From Schizochytrium sp. TIO01 (taxonomy: Eukaryota; Sar; Bigyra; Thraustochytrida; Thraustochytriidae), in contig SMSO01000034.1 in assembly GCA_004764695.1 (NCBI GenBank), forward strand, positions 1,505,501 to 1,569,500: a stretch of DNA of 64,000 bases, read 5' to 3'. The notes under the pieces are model-generated. The model was not told the DNA's origin. It did no database searches and was given only the letters and a program-made list of their open reading frames with translations. This document shows positions 31,601 to 40,360 of the stretch, one piece after another; position 1 is the first letter of the stretch; each line of letters begins with the position of its first letter. The position numbers and the translations under genes were made by a program.

Positions 31601-32552
31601 GTGAAGCATGGTTGGTAGAGTTTTGAGTTAGATTTTCATACCTCCGATTTAAATCGATCTCATCTTGAATGTACTCCGCATCTAAAGATGCAGGAAACTG
31701 TGCACATGCGGGAGACTGACAGGCATGCTGCTGGTCGGCTAGGGTATCTAAATCAACAGATGCAAGCAATGGATTTCTCTGTGTAGCCAATCCCAATGCA
31801 CTCAGAAAGCTAGCTCTACCACCTGGCATAATTTGACCCAAGAAATTAAGATCGATGGACATTTTCAATAAATAGTTGAAATCCCGCCACTGGAATTGAG
31901 TACGCCGATTTCCCAATTCAGATCGCCAAGCCTGTACTGCCTCGACTACCTGTACGCTACGTTTTCGTAGCAACTCAACCGTGGGTCGAGTGCTCAACGC
32001 AGCAGCATTTACGTGAGCATTAACTGCAGCTGGCGTCCAATACTCGAGAGCGACCCCACGCTCGCAAGTCTTTCTGACACGGTTGTACTTCCTCTCGAGC
32101 TCCTCCACAAGGCCTTCCCGTAGAAAGGCAAGTTTCATCAAATGCAACTCTCTCGAATTAGCTGCCGTACCTTTTAGACTATGCATTGAGGGCTGGGGAG
32201 AGAGAATGAAAGAACTTCCTTTCGTCGGGGACATATTTGTGCAGCCCTCCAGGGCGCTTGGTCGAGGTCTCTTGAGCGAATAAGTATCTCTTTTGCGCGC
32301 AATAAATTCATCCTCGGCTAGTATTGATTGCTGCGAGAGTCTAACTTCTCCAGCATGGCGCTCCTGCGTGGCAAGTTGCAGTTTATAGTATGGTGAATTA
32401 CGAAAGGACTTTGACTTTGTATAAGAGCAGTGCGTGTCTTGAATAGCATCGTATTCGGGAATGCCTTGTGAAAGAACACTTGCTGCTGTGGTAAACTCAT
32501 CTTCATGCTGCACCGGCGATTGCGGAGACGCCACTGGCTGTTTACGAAGCAT
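25653..32552 (-). CDS. Giant multidomain protein: p25-alpha-like, IQ, WW and TPR regions, about 2299 aa
   Basis: Single uninterrupted frame. The first ATG is at 32552; the frame continues to 32618 through a TTG, and a CAG acceptor just upstream suggests a 5' intron. The N-terminal 700 residues have no family I know. A Lys/Arg-rich region lies at about 1089-1164. Near 1490-1565 the sequence 'VKFMKFLRELPG', 'LTVTDIDLIFARSKG' and 'LTMREFIENALAEVA' matches the pattern of the p25-alpha/TPPP domain, which binds tubulin. IQ-like motifs follow (about 1604-1644, 1901 and 1992-2004). WW domains sit near 1924-1954 (W...YYV...VSWTKP), 1964-1990, 2207-2241 and 2254-2290, split by a TPR array at about 2024-2181 (for example 'ALDLDPTHQSAMDNYKDFL'). 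This points to a cytoskeletal scaffold binding calmodulin and proline-rich ligands. It may be a cilium or microtubule organiser (inference). No close named homologue is recalled. Confidence 0.7.
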   Translation of the reverse strand: MLRKQPVASPQSPVQHEDEFTTAASVLSQGIPEYDAIQDTHCSYTKSKSFRNSPYYKLQLATQERHAGEVRLSQQSILAEDEFIARKRDTYSLKRPRPSALEGCTNMSPTKGSSFILSPQPSMHSLKGTAANSRELHLMKLAFLREGLVEELERKYNRVRKTCERGVALEYWTPAAVNAHVNAAALSTRPTVELLRKRSVQVVEAVQAWRSELGNRRTQFQWRDFNYLLKMSIDLNFLGQIMPGGRASFLSALGLATQRNPLLASVDLDTLADQQHACQSPACAQFPASLDAEYIQDEIDLNRRYENLTQNSTNHASPRSVIPPDDEPITRRRLELAAIVLLQEERQHGRLSGLFSESSFRNPGAAETLIPQFKSREPASAQDDISMDAHVSEHGVELVPESRQAGILAVPQKTIETWTLEACGYQTKPKINKPRPGIHPPLQVQGLTAQNLRELARQPSELAQGVLGAVRVLLLNPREPLPPRAEFKWDRLVTVLLENPTRFLRRLSQFKGARDIPVSRAKFLQPIFKDERFDPASLRPHSPIAAQLCVWCLANASKYVFSVELCFDHSSHLRLSEQHNDAIISTLKQEITDLKQHILGEKTTLAKTEVVVPSQIRLETSSHQVEVSLDSPEDIIISHKTKKKKAHTRVISTAYAHRLTDINIIDFASNKASESDKETAAKDIVDFAFAKENTNEELLWKGAFWSTSEGAVLGTVYRVREPDLHFRIRVYNIATNAQETVEMSEKFAKTLIALDASSTGNSSAHILRGFTDGRAMSNMCKMMIELRKHHGIEILHPEYGLEISGARLHMQLKVKPNGDILLKAQELSGDEQPIGEMRPGVPLITGCVPSAELEILGYPSLPELLERIEIHLNDKSERTLRVHPRLAYDQDLFIDGYHIEDFEVRMIENGRMLRVSVKLHHVGTLEKEATINSFRSELRHLGDENADDDFLQLLNSYPSRLAASAIVDRLLVLPWPEHPTGFRLEFASWQECGLRMQVRLNHNQVCQVLMGPRSTLFDARRQIERADVTKSQKFLFEQCPKKHDEVVTAAFAFFPTLNIFSVDFYSDDEYSDGDVDSFFDLASPEPEDAGKSKKRKKRRRRKRRARVDFLTLLMRRGLHKTPAEIEAEEAERRKAESRARKEAKREAKRKAREERRRRRVFFEELVKLPGSITVRRGASYLTPSVDLSDLLERGDLIEIEGVRAMVSKNKRTQFDPCTVPLAKPFDVQLPVTPENEPALGDIDSPIDESDSASAAESDVGEDAEIERAKGEENHELDGQEINGEDEAARDRVATATSKASSQGGALIEDSLDMGDQAKEYVDVEAYRVIRTPGKVIDIKHGLASVETGSRRLETHNDLRYDLRVGDFVRLNETVLLQLSEDPEDPFEPDHLTLKEPFPGTSLFRVLLQRVVVKELSEKEKEKSILQKQKEEQAEKLRKARLEEELRQTESFFGFTMSWRELVPMLGTGPLHPRQQDFWDQVTMPFAIRGIYKMICAQWFPASEGMDNVKFMKFLRELPGVINDRLTVTDIDLIFARSKGTGERRLTMREFIENALAEVATTHYPWLDDRPAVKKFLETFVENWKECKRIKWTEAKRLAVVVEAKRQCAAKFIQKFVRGSIARKNYKIQRMATIRLQAHFKSCHNRNQFLEKIARVRRTRQVKQDEARSLRESRSKSRIYAHARLITGVLNIVTIFKHMKGSILIQCYRPTDCEKNTFTLTLDEIRLTVEEATNISNYTDEELYQARSLEFVLERIQYRKRGAEPMMVLGRKPVKENGTRLLRQGVYVMASDNTKVLHIVTVTEARGEYSFHAYNPTNGVIKSVVLSRKNLHAWFHYDPEADSVIPPLLRPARVADLMQYLVKRLILCKACGLSTHLAMHRRGDDVLMLECDVQEQREYQMACRIQGLFRQRKAYNLIVVMIHRMYRKQWDPESHRWYYVRFDTGEVSWTKPRLLGSKDLPDPPDKWEACQGADGSVYYYHPLTGRTAWLSEDEAATRVQRLFRKKQGVEFRMDFPTIVQALSFQRQAELHYQQNPGRLSSIANYALLVHTREHDYVRAKRLYEEALEKAPHSPLLLYAFAILELAMNGYPRRDTFSRAMRRIDEARRTDPKNAKFVTAKQSFFFWSVVSQPQNPDAWLNWAIVKQSIDHDYERAEKFFRKALDLDPTHQSAMDNYKDFLLNRLPGGRFEGGGPGDIARKRSRVVSQDGEWMEMFDPEASQVEFSKFWFNSVTQQTQWKEPHWELEWIQRRKRAKIINEHDGWSQFDDSVTGACFYYRLDTGIATWDCPPYLKRLFLGGV

Positions 32553-34326
32553 TCTTTCCCAATCCTCTCCGTTTAGAGCGAGCACGCCAGCGTTTGGCTG
32601 CGTCCTCCACGGACGCAACTCCTGTAGGTTGCCACAGATGTATGTTGATTCCTTGCTCTTACGTGTCGCTACTGTTTCTCCCTGTTTATCGCAGTGACTC
32701 TTGCGTTTTTGTCGACCGGAGCAAATCGTTCACAAAGTTGAACAGTGTTATTGTTCTTCGCTGTGCTTGATCTTTCCCTTCCTTCCAATGTTCTTGCTGC
32801 TGCCAATGTATGCAAGTATCTACCAACCCCTGTGCGCTAGCAGCTTAACCGTGGCACTCACGGATTAACTTAACCTATGAGTTCTGCGCGCGGTAATATA
32901 GTTCTCGTTCGAGTACACACCCATTAAGGGGACATCTTCATCATGTTCTATGAGACGAGCACACGCTGGAGATCCTAGTATTAACTATATGTGACACTAA
33001 AACCTGCTAGGATCACATCACATCATGTTCATTTCTTTAATAAATCAGAAACTAATTAATTAAAAAAAAAAAGAAAAAAGTTGAAAGAACCATTACATTA
33101 TCCGTACTCTCCCTATTCAGAAGCTAGGCTAAGTACTCCGATCATTCAAACCTCGTACTAGGACAGGGACTCAAGATAAAACATACCGTTCGCATCCACG
33201 ATCGTTTATACGAGCGATGGATGCTTAGGTATCTGGAACTACTGTTGTTGATGCTCGGATGTATGGGCGTCAGTAGCTATACTATAATAAACGGGGGTGA
33301 ATTACATTGGTTTTGGTGCAATTGCAGAACTGAAAAGAGCGTGGACCTCCTTTAAGAATATATTGCGAAGAATGTAAAAAGCTAAATAAGAAATAACTTT
33401 ATAAAATGGCAATTTTTTTTTGGTGACCACTAAAACTCATATCCTTTCGGGTGATTTATTTTCCTTAATTAGCTTATTTTCCATGGTACCAAGGACAGCA
33501 TTTCAAAGGCTGTTGTATCGATAAATCAGGAACAGTTTTGTGTTAGTTCGATCGATCATGTCGGTGCTAGACGACCTAAATATGATCCAACATTTATTTC
33601 GCCCTGCCGTAAACATCCTACAAACTTAGTTTTGTGAGCTAATCAAAGAAATCCGCGCAAATGTGCATAACTATAAAACCTTAATTTGTCCCTTATTCAT
33701 GATGCAGAGTTTATCAGAAGAAAAGTATCTTGGAGCTCCTAGGCCGGTAAGGTAGCTAGGTACTACCGCCATGTAGAGGTTCTGAGCCTGGTTAGAAAGA
33801 CCATTTTTACAGTTAATTTTGTCAATATGACACTAACAGCCTCTTTCTACATCTTCGTTCCTTAAATGATTTCATCAATAATTCTCTCAAGGCATAAGAC
33901 GAACTCTGCCTCGACAACTGAGGTTCATTGTATCCAACGGCGTTTCCAAGGCTGCGGAGCGTCCTTAGCAGGCTCAGGCGGCGCTCGAGCCTCTGTATTC
34001 GAAGCGAGCTGTGCCAAAGAGACGCTGCAAAGGTCAAGATCGCGACGCACGCAACTAGTAGATCAAGAGAAACCTATAGATACAGAAACCACCAGGAAAG
34101 GAAAACTACCTCTGCTTGACCTACATTTTCTTGTAGCGGCATCGGTGCGTAGTAGTGTTTCGGCAGTTATTGCATAGATCTTCTAATTTGCTTGTTGGGA
34201 ATTCCTGTTGAGAAACATTGTCTTTAACTTGCGAGGATCCTGAACTTGAGGGGTTGACAAACCACTTTTCGCAATTTTGGGCTCCTGGTTAATCCGCGTA
34301 CCTGTAGCGTTGTTTGCGAAGTAAAC
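32553..34326. other. Divergent intergenic region, 1.8 kb
   Basis: Mostly AT-rich. Three short overlapping frames occur at 33822-34177. The reverse one (33822-34037) reads like a basic helical exon and is discussed separately. Otherwise no gene is seen; the GT-AG sites at about 32638-32680 may mark a 5' UTR intron of the giant gene. Confidence 0.4.
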
Positions 34327-37300
34327 ATGGGCAACGTTGTTCCAACAGGCCGAGCAGGTGAGGAACCATCTCAGCTAGTCACCTATATTGATGATTCAAG
34401 GCTCGTATTTCAGGATGAATTGTGGAATGGCAAGTTTCTCAAGTCCGCTCGATGCCAATCTGGGGGTAATTCTCTTGTAGTCAAAGTGTATGAAAAAATT
34501 CCTGCTACAGACCCCAAGGTACTTCGCCAAATGAAGAAAGAGCTCGAGGATCTTCGCGACCTGGTGCAACCATCCACTCACCCGAATGTCCTTTCGTATT
34601 GCAGGCTTGGAGAAAACTCCCGAGTGGCGTATGTCATGCGGCAATATACTTCGAGCAATTTACATGATCGCCAGAGCACGAGACCCTTCTTGGCTCCTAT
34701 GGAAAAACGCTGGATTGCGTATCAAATGTTGAAAGCTCTTTCACAATGCCATCAGTCTGGCTTAGTTCATGGAGATATCAAAGCGGAAAACTTTCTAGTC
34801 ACATCATACACTTGGGTTCTTCTTGCAGACTTTGCCCCATACAAACCCACGTTTCTCCCCTTGGATGATACAGCTCCATACAACTACTTTTTCGATTCCA
34901 GTAATAAGCGAGATTGTTGCTGTGTGGCGCCTGAGCGCTTTCGCTCCCCAACTTCAATTATTGATATTTCGTTACTAGACTCTGCAACACCACAATGCGC
35001 ATCGGTTCTTAGTGTAATGCTAGACTCAAACGTGTCCACTGTAGATGCAGAATTCGAACTTGCAGAAGCTTCTGCATCATTAGAAGCTGCAGAAATCGCA
35101 ACTGCTCAGAACGTCGGAGCTGCTGCAAGTACTGATGATGGTGATGCTTCTGACCAAGAAACTGGAAACCAAGGTAATGTCCGGTCAAAGTTATCTCCAG
35201 CGAATCGAGCTCATGGCCTTGTACGACGTCAGCGAAGCTACAGCTTTGATACACAAAGCCGTTCCTTGCGCCTAAGACCGTCCATGGATATCTTTTCGTT
35301 GGGTTGTGTCATCGCGGAGCTGTTCATGGATGGCGAGGCTTGTTTTAATCTTGCAGAGGTTCTCCGTTATGCCAACCCAGAGCATGGTGCAGAGGCTCGG
35401 GCTGCTTTGCTAAAGTCGAAGTTGGATAAAATTAAGGATCCTGCTGTCCGTCCGCTAGTTGCGAGCATGCTTTCGGCAGAGCCCTCGCAACGCAAATCTG
35501 CTGACTTATATTTGTCCGAGTTTACTGGTTTGAACAAACTATTTCCACAATACTTTGAGCGATGCCTTCATCCATTTTTCCAGGAATTTTTGCAGGAGGA
35601 GTTTAGCTCACCTGATGAACGAATTTGGGAGGTCTGTCGACGCTATGGTGCATTAGTTGAGTCCTTATGTGGTCTCGAAGACAAGCGTGGTGCGACTTAC
35701 TTCACAACCCGATGTGAGGAGTGGATTAAGCGCCATGTTCCCTTGGATATTAATTTACGAGATTCTCCAATGAGAACTGTAAGGGACGGTGTTGACGATA
35801 CTCCCTCCAATATAGAGGAGAAGGTTTCCCCAGAGGACAACCACGTTAGTCCTAATGCGCAGAAAAAGGACGAAGAAACGGTTCGCGATTTGCTGTTGCG
35901 AACTCAAAAAATCATGAATGACCTGTCAGCACTTGATGTATCACCTTCGATGCAAGCAACTGTTTCTTGGGCAAAAGAAAATGTGAAAGATCAATATGAA
36001 AGCCTTTTCAAAGAGGACATCGACAAAGGCTATGACCGTTCGCATGATCTTGATGACCACTTTACTACAGCTGTTGCTGGAGAGGATTTCTTCCTTGTCA
36101 GTGGCCCCGGGTCCTTCACGCGGCATATATCTAACGAAAATGAGCCTCTCGCACAAAGTCCGGCATCTTGCAATATTGAGGAGGATACTAATGGTGTTCT
36201 CATTATTGTCCACATGCTAGCTACGATGATGCGATTTGCCCGCTACCCAAGTACAAAGGTTGTAGCCCTCTGTATGATACTACGACTGTCGCGTTTCAGC
36301 AACGATGAGACGCGTCTGCAGCGCGTCTTACCCTACGTTGTTGTTGAGCTGAATGATGGTTCCTCTCTCGTTCGTTGCACAGCCCTGCGTGTGCTGACGG
36401 ACCTTGTGCGCAAAGTTAAAAAAATCCCAGCCTCGGATAGCCGTATTTTCCCGGAGTATCTGTTTCCGTCGTTATCACGCTTCAAGAATGATTCATCTCT
36501 TAATGCACGTCTAACCTTAGCTGAGTGCCTTCCTAGACTAGCTGAAGCCAGTGCAAAATTTCTGGAGCTCGCACGTTTGCACCATAAAGAAGATGACATC
36601 CGCAACGATCACCTGAACAATAGTGGTAATAGCAACGTGAACAATCGCGCCCAAGGTACGGAAAGTGCTGGCATGCAACGTCCCTCTTCAAATAAGCGAT
36701 CTGATCTTCAAGGGAACAAAACCGCAAGCTATGATGCCCAGCTTACCGAACTACACGATATTGTGCAAGATTTTGTTAGTAATATGATCGAACAACCTGC
36801 CGTTGTACGTCGCACTTTGTTGTGTGACATTACAAGATTATGCCTGTTCTTTGGTCGTGAGCGAACTAGCAGTCATATTTTACCAATTCTCATCACTTGT
36901 TTAAGTGAGCGCAATGACTGGCGGCTACGCGCAACTTTTTTTGAGCACATCCCCGGTGTGAGCGCTCTTGTAGGCCCCCTCGCTCTTCAGCAATTTCTGT
37001 TGCCGTGTATCGTTCAAAGCTTATACGAGTTCGAGGAGCTCGTAGTTGAACGAACCCTTACTTGTGTGTATAGTTTGACTGAGCTTGGCCTCCTCGGAGT
37101 GACAATGATGACTGAGCTTACTGCCAAAATTCTACCACTGGTATATCATCCAAGCATGTGGATTCGTAATGCAGTGGTTCGCGTTCTTGCGTCCCTTGTT
37201 TCATCCAAGCGAATGACTATGGTAGAGGTCCAAGTCACAATTGTTCGTTTGATCGACCCATTCTTAAAGGAACCTGGGATGCGTAGTGCGTTACTACTTG

Positions 37301-39903
37301 GTTACTCTAAAGACGTTCAAGAGAATGAAGCTATACTGCGTGAACTTCTGGTGGACCAAATACCTCGCGACGTGTACGAGACAGCAGCGGCAAAGTACGA
37401 TGCAGAAGCCTCTCCCTCGAATAGCCATGCCCCGGTTGTAGCTTCAAGACCCCCAGAACCCCCTTCCACACCTCAACAACAAAGAATGAGTCCTTCATCT
37501 GAACCTGCATTACTCAATGCTGGATCTTCCTCTTCTTCCTCTTCCTCTTCGTCGGCAATGCCTTCCGCTCCTAATCAAGGCACAACAAATAACTCCGAAC
37601 ATACTTCATCTAGCTCCGGAACATCATGGTTAAAATTATCGCACAAGACCCCAAAGAAGAGCGAAAGTGCGAAGCAGAGTGCTGTTACTGCTGAAGCAAA
37701 CGATTTAGCTGCTTCTCCCCATGCCCATGCGCTGCAAATGTTGGAGCCATTCTTCAAAGCCTCGGCAAGTTTAACAAGAGGCAAACGCGCATACAACCTG
37801 AAGTTAGAGCTTGACTTGCCAGCCGACTATGCTGAAGCTTTGAAGGGCACTGACATTGCAATTCTTGTTCCCGAACAAAGCTATGTAACACTAGCCATTC
37901 ATAGTCGTTACTCTGAATACTTGGATCAAATGGCTTCGGTCTTAGGTCCAGGTGTACTTATGCAGCACCAGCAGCCTGACTTTAAACGTATAGTCAACTC
38001 CTTTGGCATTGTTGCACGCTCAAGACGGCACGGGCCTAAAGGTCCTGATACCGCAGAAGCTCTTTCTGGGGGAGTACAGCGCTTGACGCAACGCATTCGT
38101 GCACTCGAAGTACCCCCTTTGCCACCCGACATGGGAACACTTCGAAAGTTGGATGGTAGTCATTATGTAGCTACAGTGCGACGGCATTCAGCCCAAGTGG
38201 GCAGCATGTGCGACTCTGCTGAGTCGAGTCTAACACGTGATGCTGCGGCTACACCCTCTGATCGGCCTTGGAGGCCCCGAGGTGTGCTAGCTGCAAATCT
38301 ATATGGTCATGATAGCGCTGTAAACCGTGTAGTGACTTCTCAGGATAACTTGTTTTTTGCCACTGGATCTGACGATGGAACTGTTCGTTTGTGGATGACC
38401 GCCGGCTTGGAAGATGGCTATGGAATTCGACCAAAGTTGACGTATGCAAGCCAGGGTGGTTGCATTGCAGATTTGGCAATCATCGAGAACACACACTCTG
38501 TAGCGGCTGCCTCAACAAGTGGTAGCGTTCATGTTTTCAAAGTTGAGCATGCACTAGATGTGACTCGTGCAGCGATTGATCCAAGTGACCTTTTTGGACC
38601 TTCAAGTTCGGTGGTCATCTCGACTGGTGATGGCTCTATTGAAGACCGTTTGCTGGATAAATCCGAAACACGCTTTGCGCAAGCAAGGGCAGCTGCCGAT
38701 GGTTCTCTGCGGGACGAACGAGAGTTTCGTACGGGTGCAACAGTTGGTGGCTCAGTAGGGGTAGGGGCTTCTGGTTCTGGCGCACAGGCCTATGCACAAA
38801 GCGGAACCAGAAGTTCTAACTTAGGAACTCCTCAGCAACGCAGCCTTGGTGCCAGTACGGTGCTCGAGCTAAATGTTGCCCAAGATGGCCCAGTTCGTGC
38901 AGTTTGCCACTTCACGACCATGAGCGAGTCAATGCTTGTTTTTGCTAGTGAGTCAGGTGCTATTCATGGCTGGGATCTTCGTGCGCGCAAACGGGCTTGG
39001 GTACTGCGCGTTGGCCCTCAAGCTGGCGTCATTACGTCTTTGGCTGTTCCGCCTGAGGGGGATCCCATCTGGCTTGTTGCAGGAACCTCACGTGGAGTTA
39101 TTCTGCTCTATGATTTGCGGTTTTCTATTCTTCTCAAAGCTTGGCGCCATCCCAGCCACGCACGGATTCACCGTTTGCACTTATCTCGTGCAACATGCAG
39201 TGATCCATTCCTTTATGTTGCTGCTGGTGTCAATACATTTTCTTTGTATAATATTGCAAGTGGCGAAATGGTCCATTCCTATCGCACAGTGTCAACCAAG
39301 GCAACTGAGAGAGATGCAACCCAAGTTGAGAACCTTGAGGAGGTCGATGTACGAGCTTTAGCAGTTCAACCTGCTGCACGAGACCCGATTTGGTCCCATC
39401 TGGCTATGGAAGAGCTTGATGCATCACGCTCTCGAATGGAACCTTCAGTGCGCGCTGTCGTCTGTCCATTTGATATGTCAGATGTAAGGACTCACATGTC
39501 ACACATCCCAACAACAGTGTTGTCCGCAGGAACAGATCGTCGTATCAGATACTGGCATCACGATCCGTCGCTGTGTTACTCAATTTTCGACCAAGAATTT
39601 GGCAACTCAGTCAAACAGTACTGGGACTCAATTGGTAAAGTCGTTGTTTGTCGTGAAGATATTGCAGGGCACAAAGAGTTGCGACAGCAGATGCACTCTC
39701 AGCTGCTCCAACAACGCCAGCAGCAACAACTTTCTGGTGAAGGTCGAGGGCTGCCGCATCCATCTACAAACCACGAAGATGCGATCCTAGATCTTGCCTT
39801 TCTTAATGCCTCAGTGCATCTTGGAGGGACCTCAAGCCATCGCTCCTCGTCTGGATTCTTGCTTTCTGCATCTCGAGATGGTATTGTCAAAGCATGGGCG
39901 TAA
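34327..39903 (+). CDS. VPS15: VPS15/PIK3R4 homologue, regulatory kinase subunit of class III PI3K complexes
   Basis: Protein of 1858 aa with the classical VPS15 layout. The start is MGNVV, with Gly2 placed for N-myristoylation. The kinase-like domain has Lys53 (VVKVY), HGDIKAEN with Asp150, and 'ADFAPYKPTFLP' at Asp168 with DFA in place of DFG, then 'FFDSSNKRDCCCVAPERF'. VPS15 proteins normally carry DFA rather than DFG, and 'FKPTYLP' is their signature. After APERF lies an acidic/Ala-rich insert of about 110 residues before 'MDIFSLGCVIAELF'. HEAT repeats occupy about 620-1020, a Ser/Pro-rich linker with a ten-Ser run 1020-1140, and a WD40 propeller 1320-1858 ('ATGSDDGTVRLW', 'SASRDGIVKAW'). 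It should anchor VPS34 on membranes for autophagy and endosomal traffic. Human PIK3R4 is shorter (about 1358 aa). Confidence 0.95.
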   Translation: MGNVVPTGRAGEEPSQLVTYIDDSRLVFQDELWNGKFLKSARCQSGGNSLVVKVYEKIPATDPKVLRQMKKELEDLRDLVQPSTHPNVLSYCRLGENSRVAYVMRQYTSSNLHDRQSTRPFLAPMEKRWIAYQMLKALSQCHQSGLVHGDIKAENFLVTSYTWVLLADFAPYKPTFLPLDDTAPYNYFFDSSNKRDCCCVAPERFRSPTSIIDISLLDSATPQCASVLSVMLDSNVSTVDAEFELAEASASLEAAEIATAQNVGAAASTDDGDASDQETGNQGNVRSKLSPANRAHGLVRRQRSYSFDTQSRSLRLRPSMDIFSLGCVIAELFMDGEACFNLAEVLRYANPEHGAEARAALLKSKLDKIKDPAVRPLVASMLSAEPSQRKSADLYLSEFTGLNKLFPQYFERCLHPFFQEFLQEEFSSPDERIWEVCRRYGALVESLCGLEDKRGATYFTTRCEEWIKRHVPLDINLRDSPMRTVRDGVDDTPSNIEEKVSPEDNHVSPNAQKKDEETVRDLLLRTQKIMNDLSALDVSPSMQATVSWAKENVKDQYESLFKEDIDKGYDRSHDLDDHFTTAVAGEDFFLVSGPGSFTRHISNENEPLAQSPASCNIEEDTNGVLIIVHMLATMMRFARYPSTKVVALCMILRLSRFSNDETRLQRVLPYVVVELNDGSSLVRCTALRVLTDLVRKVKKIPASDSRIFPEYLFPSLSRFKNDSSLNARLTLAECLPRLAEASAKFLELARLHHKEDDIRNDHLNNSGNSNVNNRAQGTESAGMQRPSSNKRSDLQGNKTASYDAQLTELHDIVQDFVSNMIEQPAVVRRTLLCDITRLCLFFGRERTSSHILPILITCLSERNDWRLRATFFEHIPGVSALVGPLALQQFLLPCIVQSLYEFEELVVERTLTCVYSLTELGLLGVTMMTELTAKILPLVYHPSMWIRNAVVRVLASLVSSKRMTMVEVQVTIVRLIDPFLKEPGMRSALLLGYSKDVQENEAILRELLVDQIPRDVYETAAAKYDAEASPSNSHAPVVASRPPEPPSTPQQQRMSPSSEPALLNAGSSSSSSSSSSAMPSAPNQGTTNNSEHTSSSSGTSWLKLSHKTPKKSESAKQSAVTAEANDLAASPHAHALQMLEPFFKASASLTRGKRAYNLKLELDLPADYAEALKGTDIAILVPEQSYVTLAIHSRYSEYLDQMASVLGPGVLMQHQQPDFKRIVNSFGIVARSRRHGPKGPDTAEALSGGVQRLTQRIRALEVPPLPPDMGTLRKLDGSHYVATVRRHSAQVGSMCDSAESSLTRDAAATPSDRPWRPRGVLAANLYGHDSAVNRVVTSQDNLFFATGSDDGTVRLWMTAGLEDGYGIRPKLTYASQGGCIADLAIIENTHSVAAASTSGSVHVFKVEHALDVTRAAIDPSDLFGPSSSVVISTGDGSIEDRLLDKSETRFAQARAAADGSLRDEREFRTGATVGGSVGVGASGSGAQAYAQSGTRSSNLGTPQQRSLGASTVLELNVAQDGPVRAVCHFTTMSESMLVFASESGAIHGWDLRARKRAWVLRVGPQAGVITSLAVPPEGDPIWLVAGTSRGVILLYDLRFSILLKAWRHPSHARIHRLHLSRATCSDPFLYVAAGVNTFSLYNIASGEMVHSYRTVSTKATERDATQVENLEEVDVRALAVQPAARDPIWSHLAMEELDASRSRMEPSVRAVVCPFDMSDVRTHMSHIPTTVLSAGTDRRIRYWHHDPSLCYSIFDQEFGNSVKQYWDSIGKVVVCREDIAGHKELRQQMHSQLLQQRQQQQLSGEGRGLPHPSTNHEDAILDLAFLNASVHLGGTSSHRSSSGFLLSASRDGIVKAWA

Positions 39904-40360
39904 GTAATTATGGTTATTATAACATAGCAATAAAATTACTTTAATTTGTACAAACCTACCTGTTGTTCCTTGCGGTATACACTCAGACCACGTGTTGCTC
40001 GGAAAATAAATTGCCTCCCAACTTTGAGGAACTGCTTCTACATATGTGACGAGCCGTACATTTTGCGAGGACAAAACACTTTAGATAGAATGATTAAAGG
40101 CTAAGAAAAACGAACAATATTATTATGGATAAAATTCAACACAATTTGGACATAAAACAATATTAAAGGTATGCGATGTTAATTGGTACCAAAACCATTT
40201 GGTGTGACGCATGTAAACTTCTCGCTGATCAATTGAGCGAGCGAGAAAGAGAGAGAGAGAGAGAGAAAAGAGGAGGCAGGGAAGAAGTTGAAAGAGAAAG
40301 CAGGCTTTCGAAGTCCGTTTGTGACGCAACAAAAATAGGTTGAAGAGGAAATGCTTGGCT
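39904..40360. other. Convergent 3' spacer with GA repeat
   Basis: Contains a (GA)n run at about 40247-40266. Short reverse frames across it are shadows. No gene seen. Confidence 0.5.
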
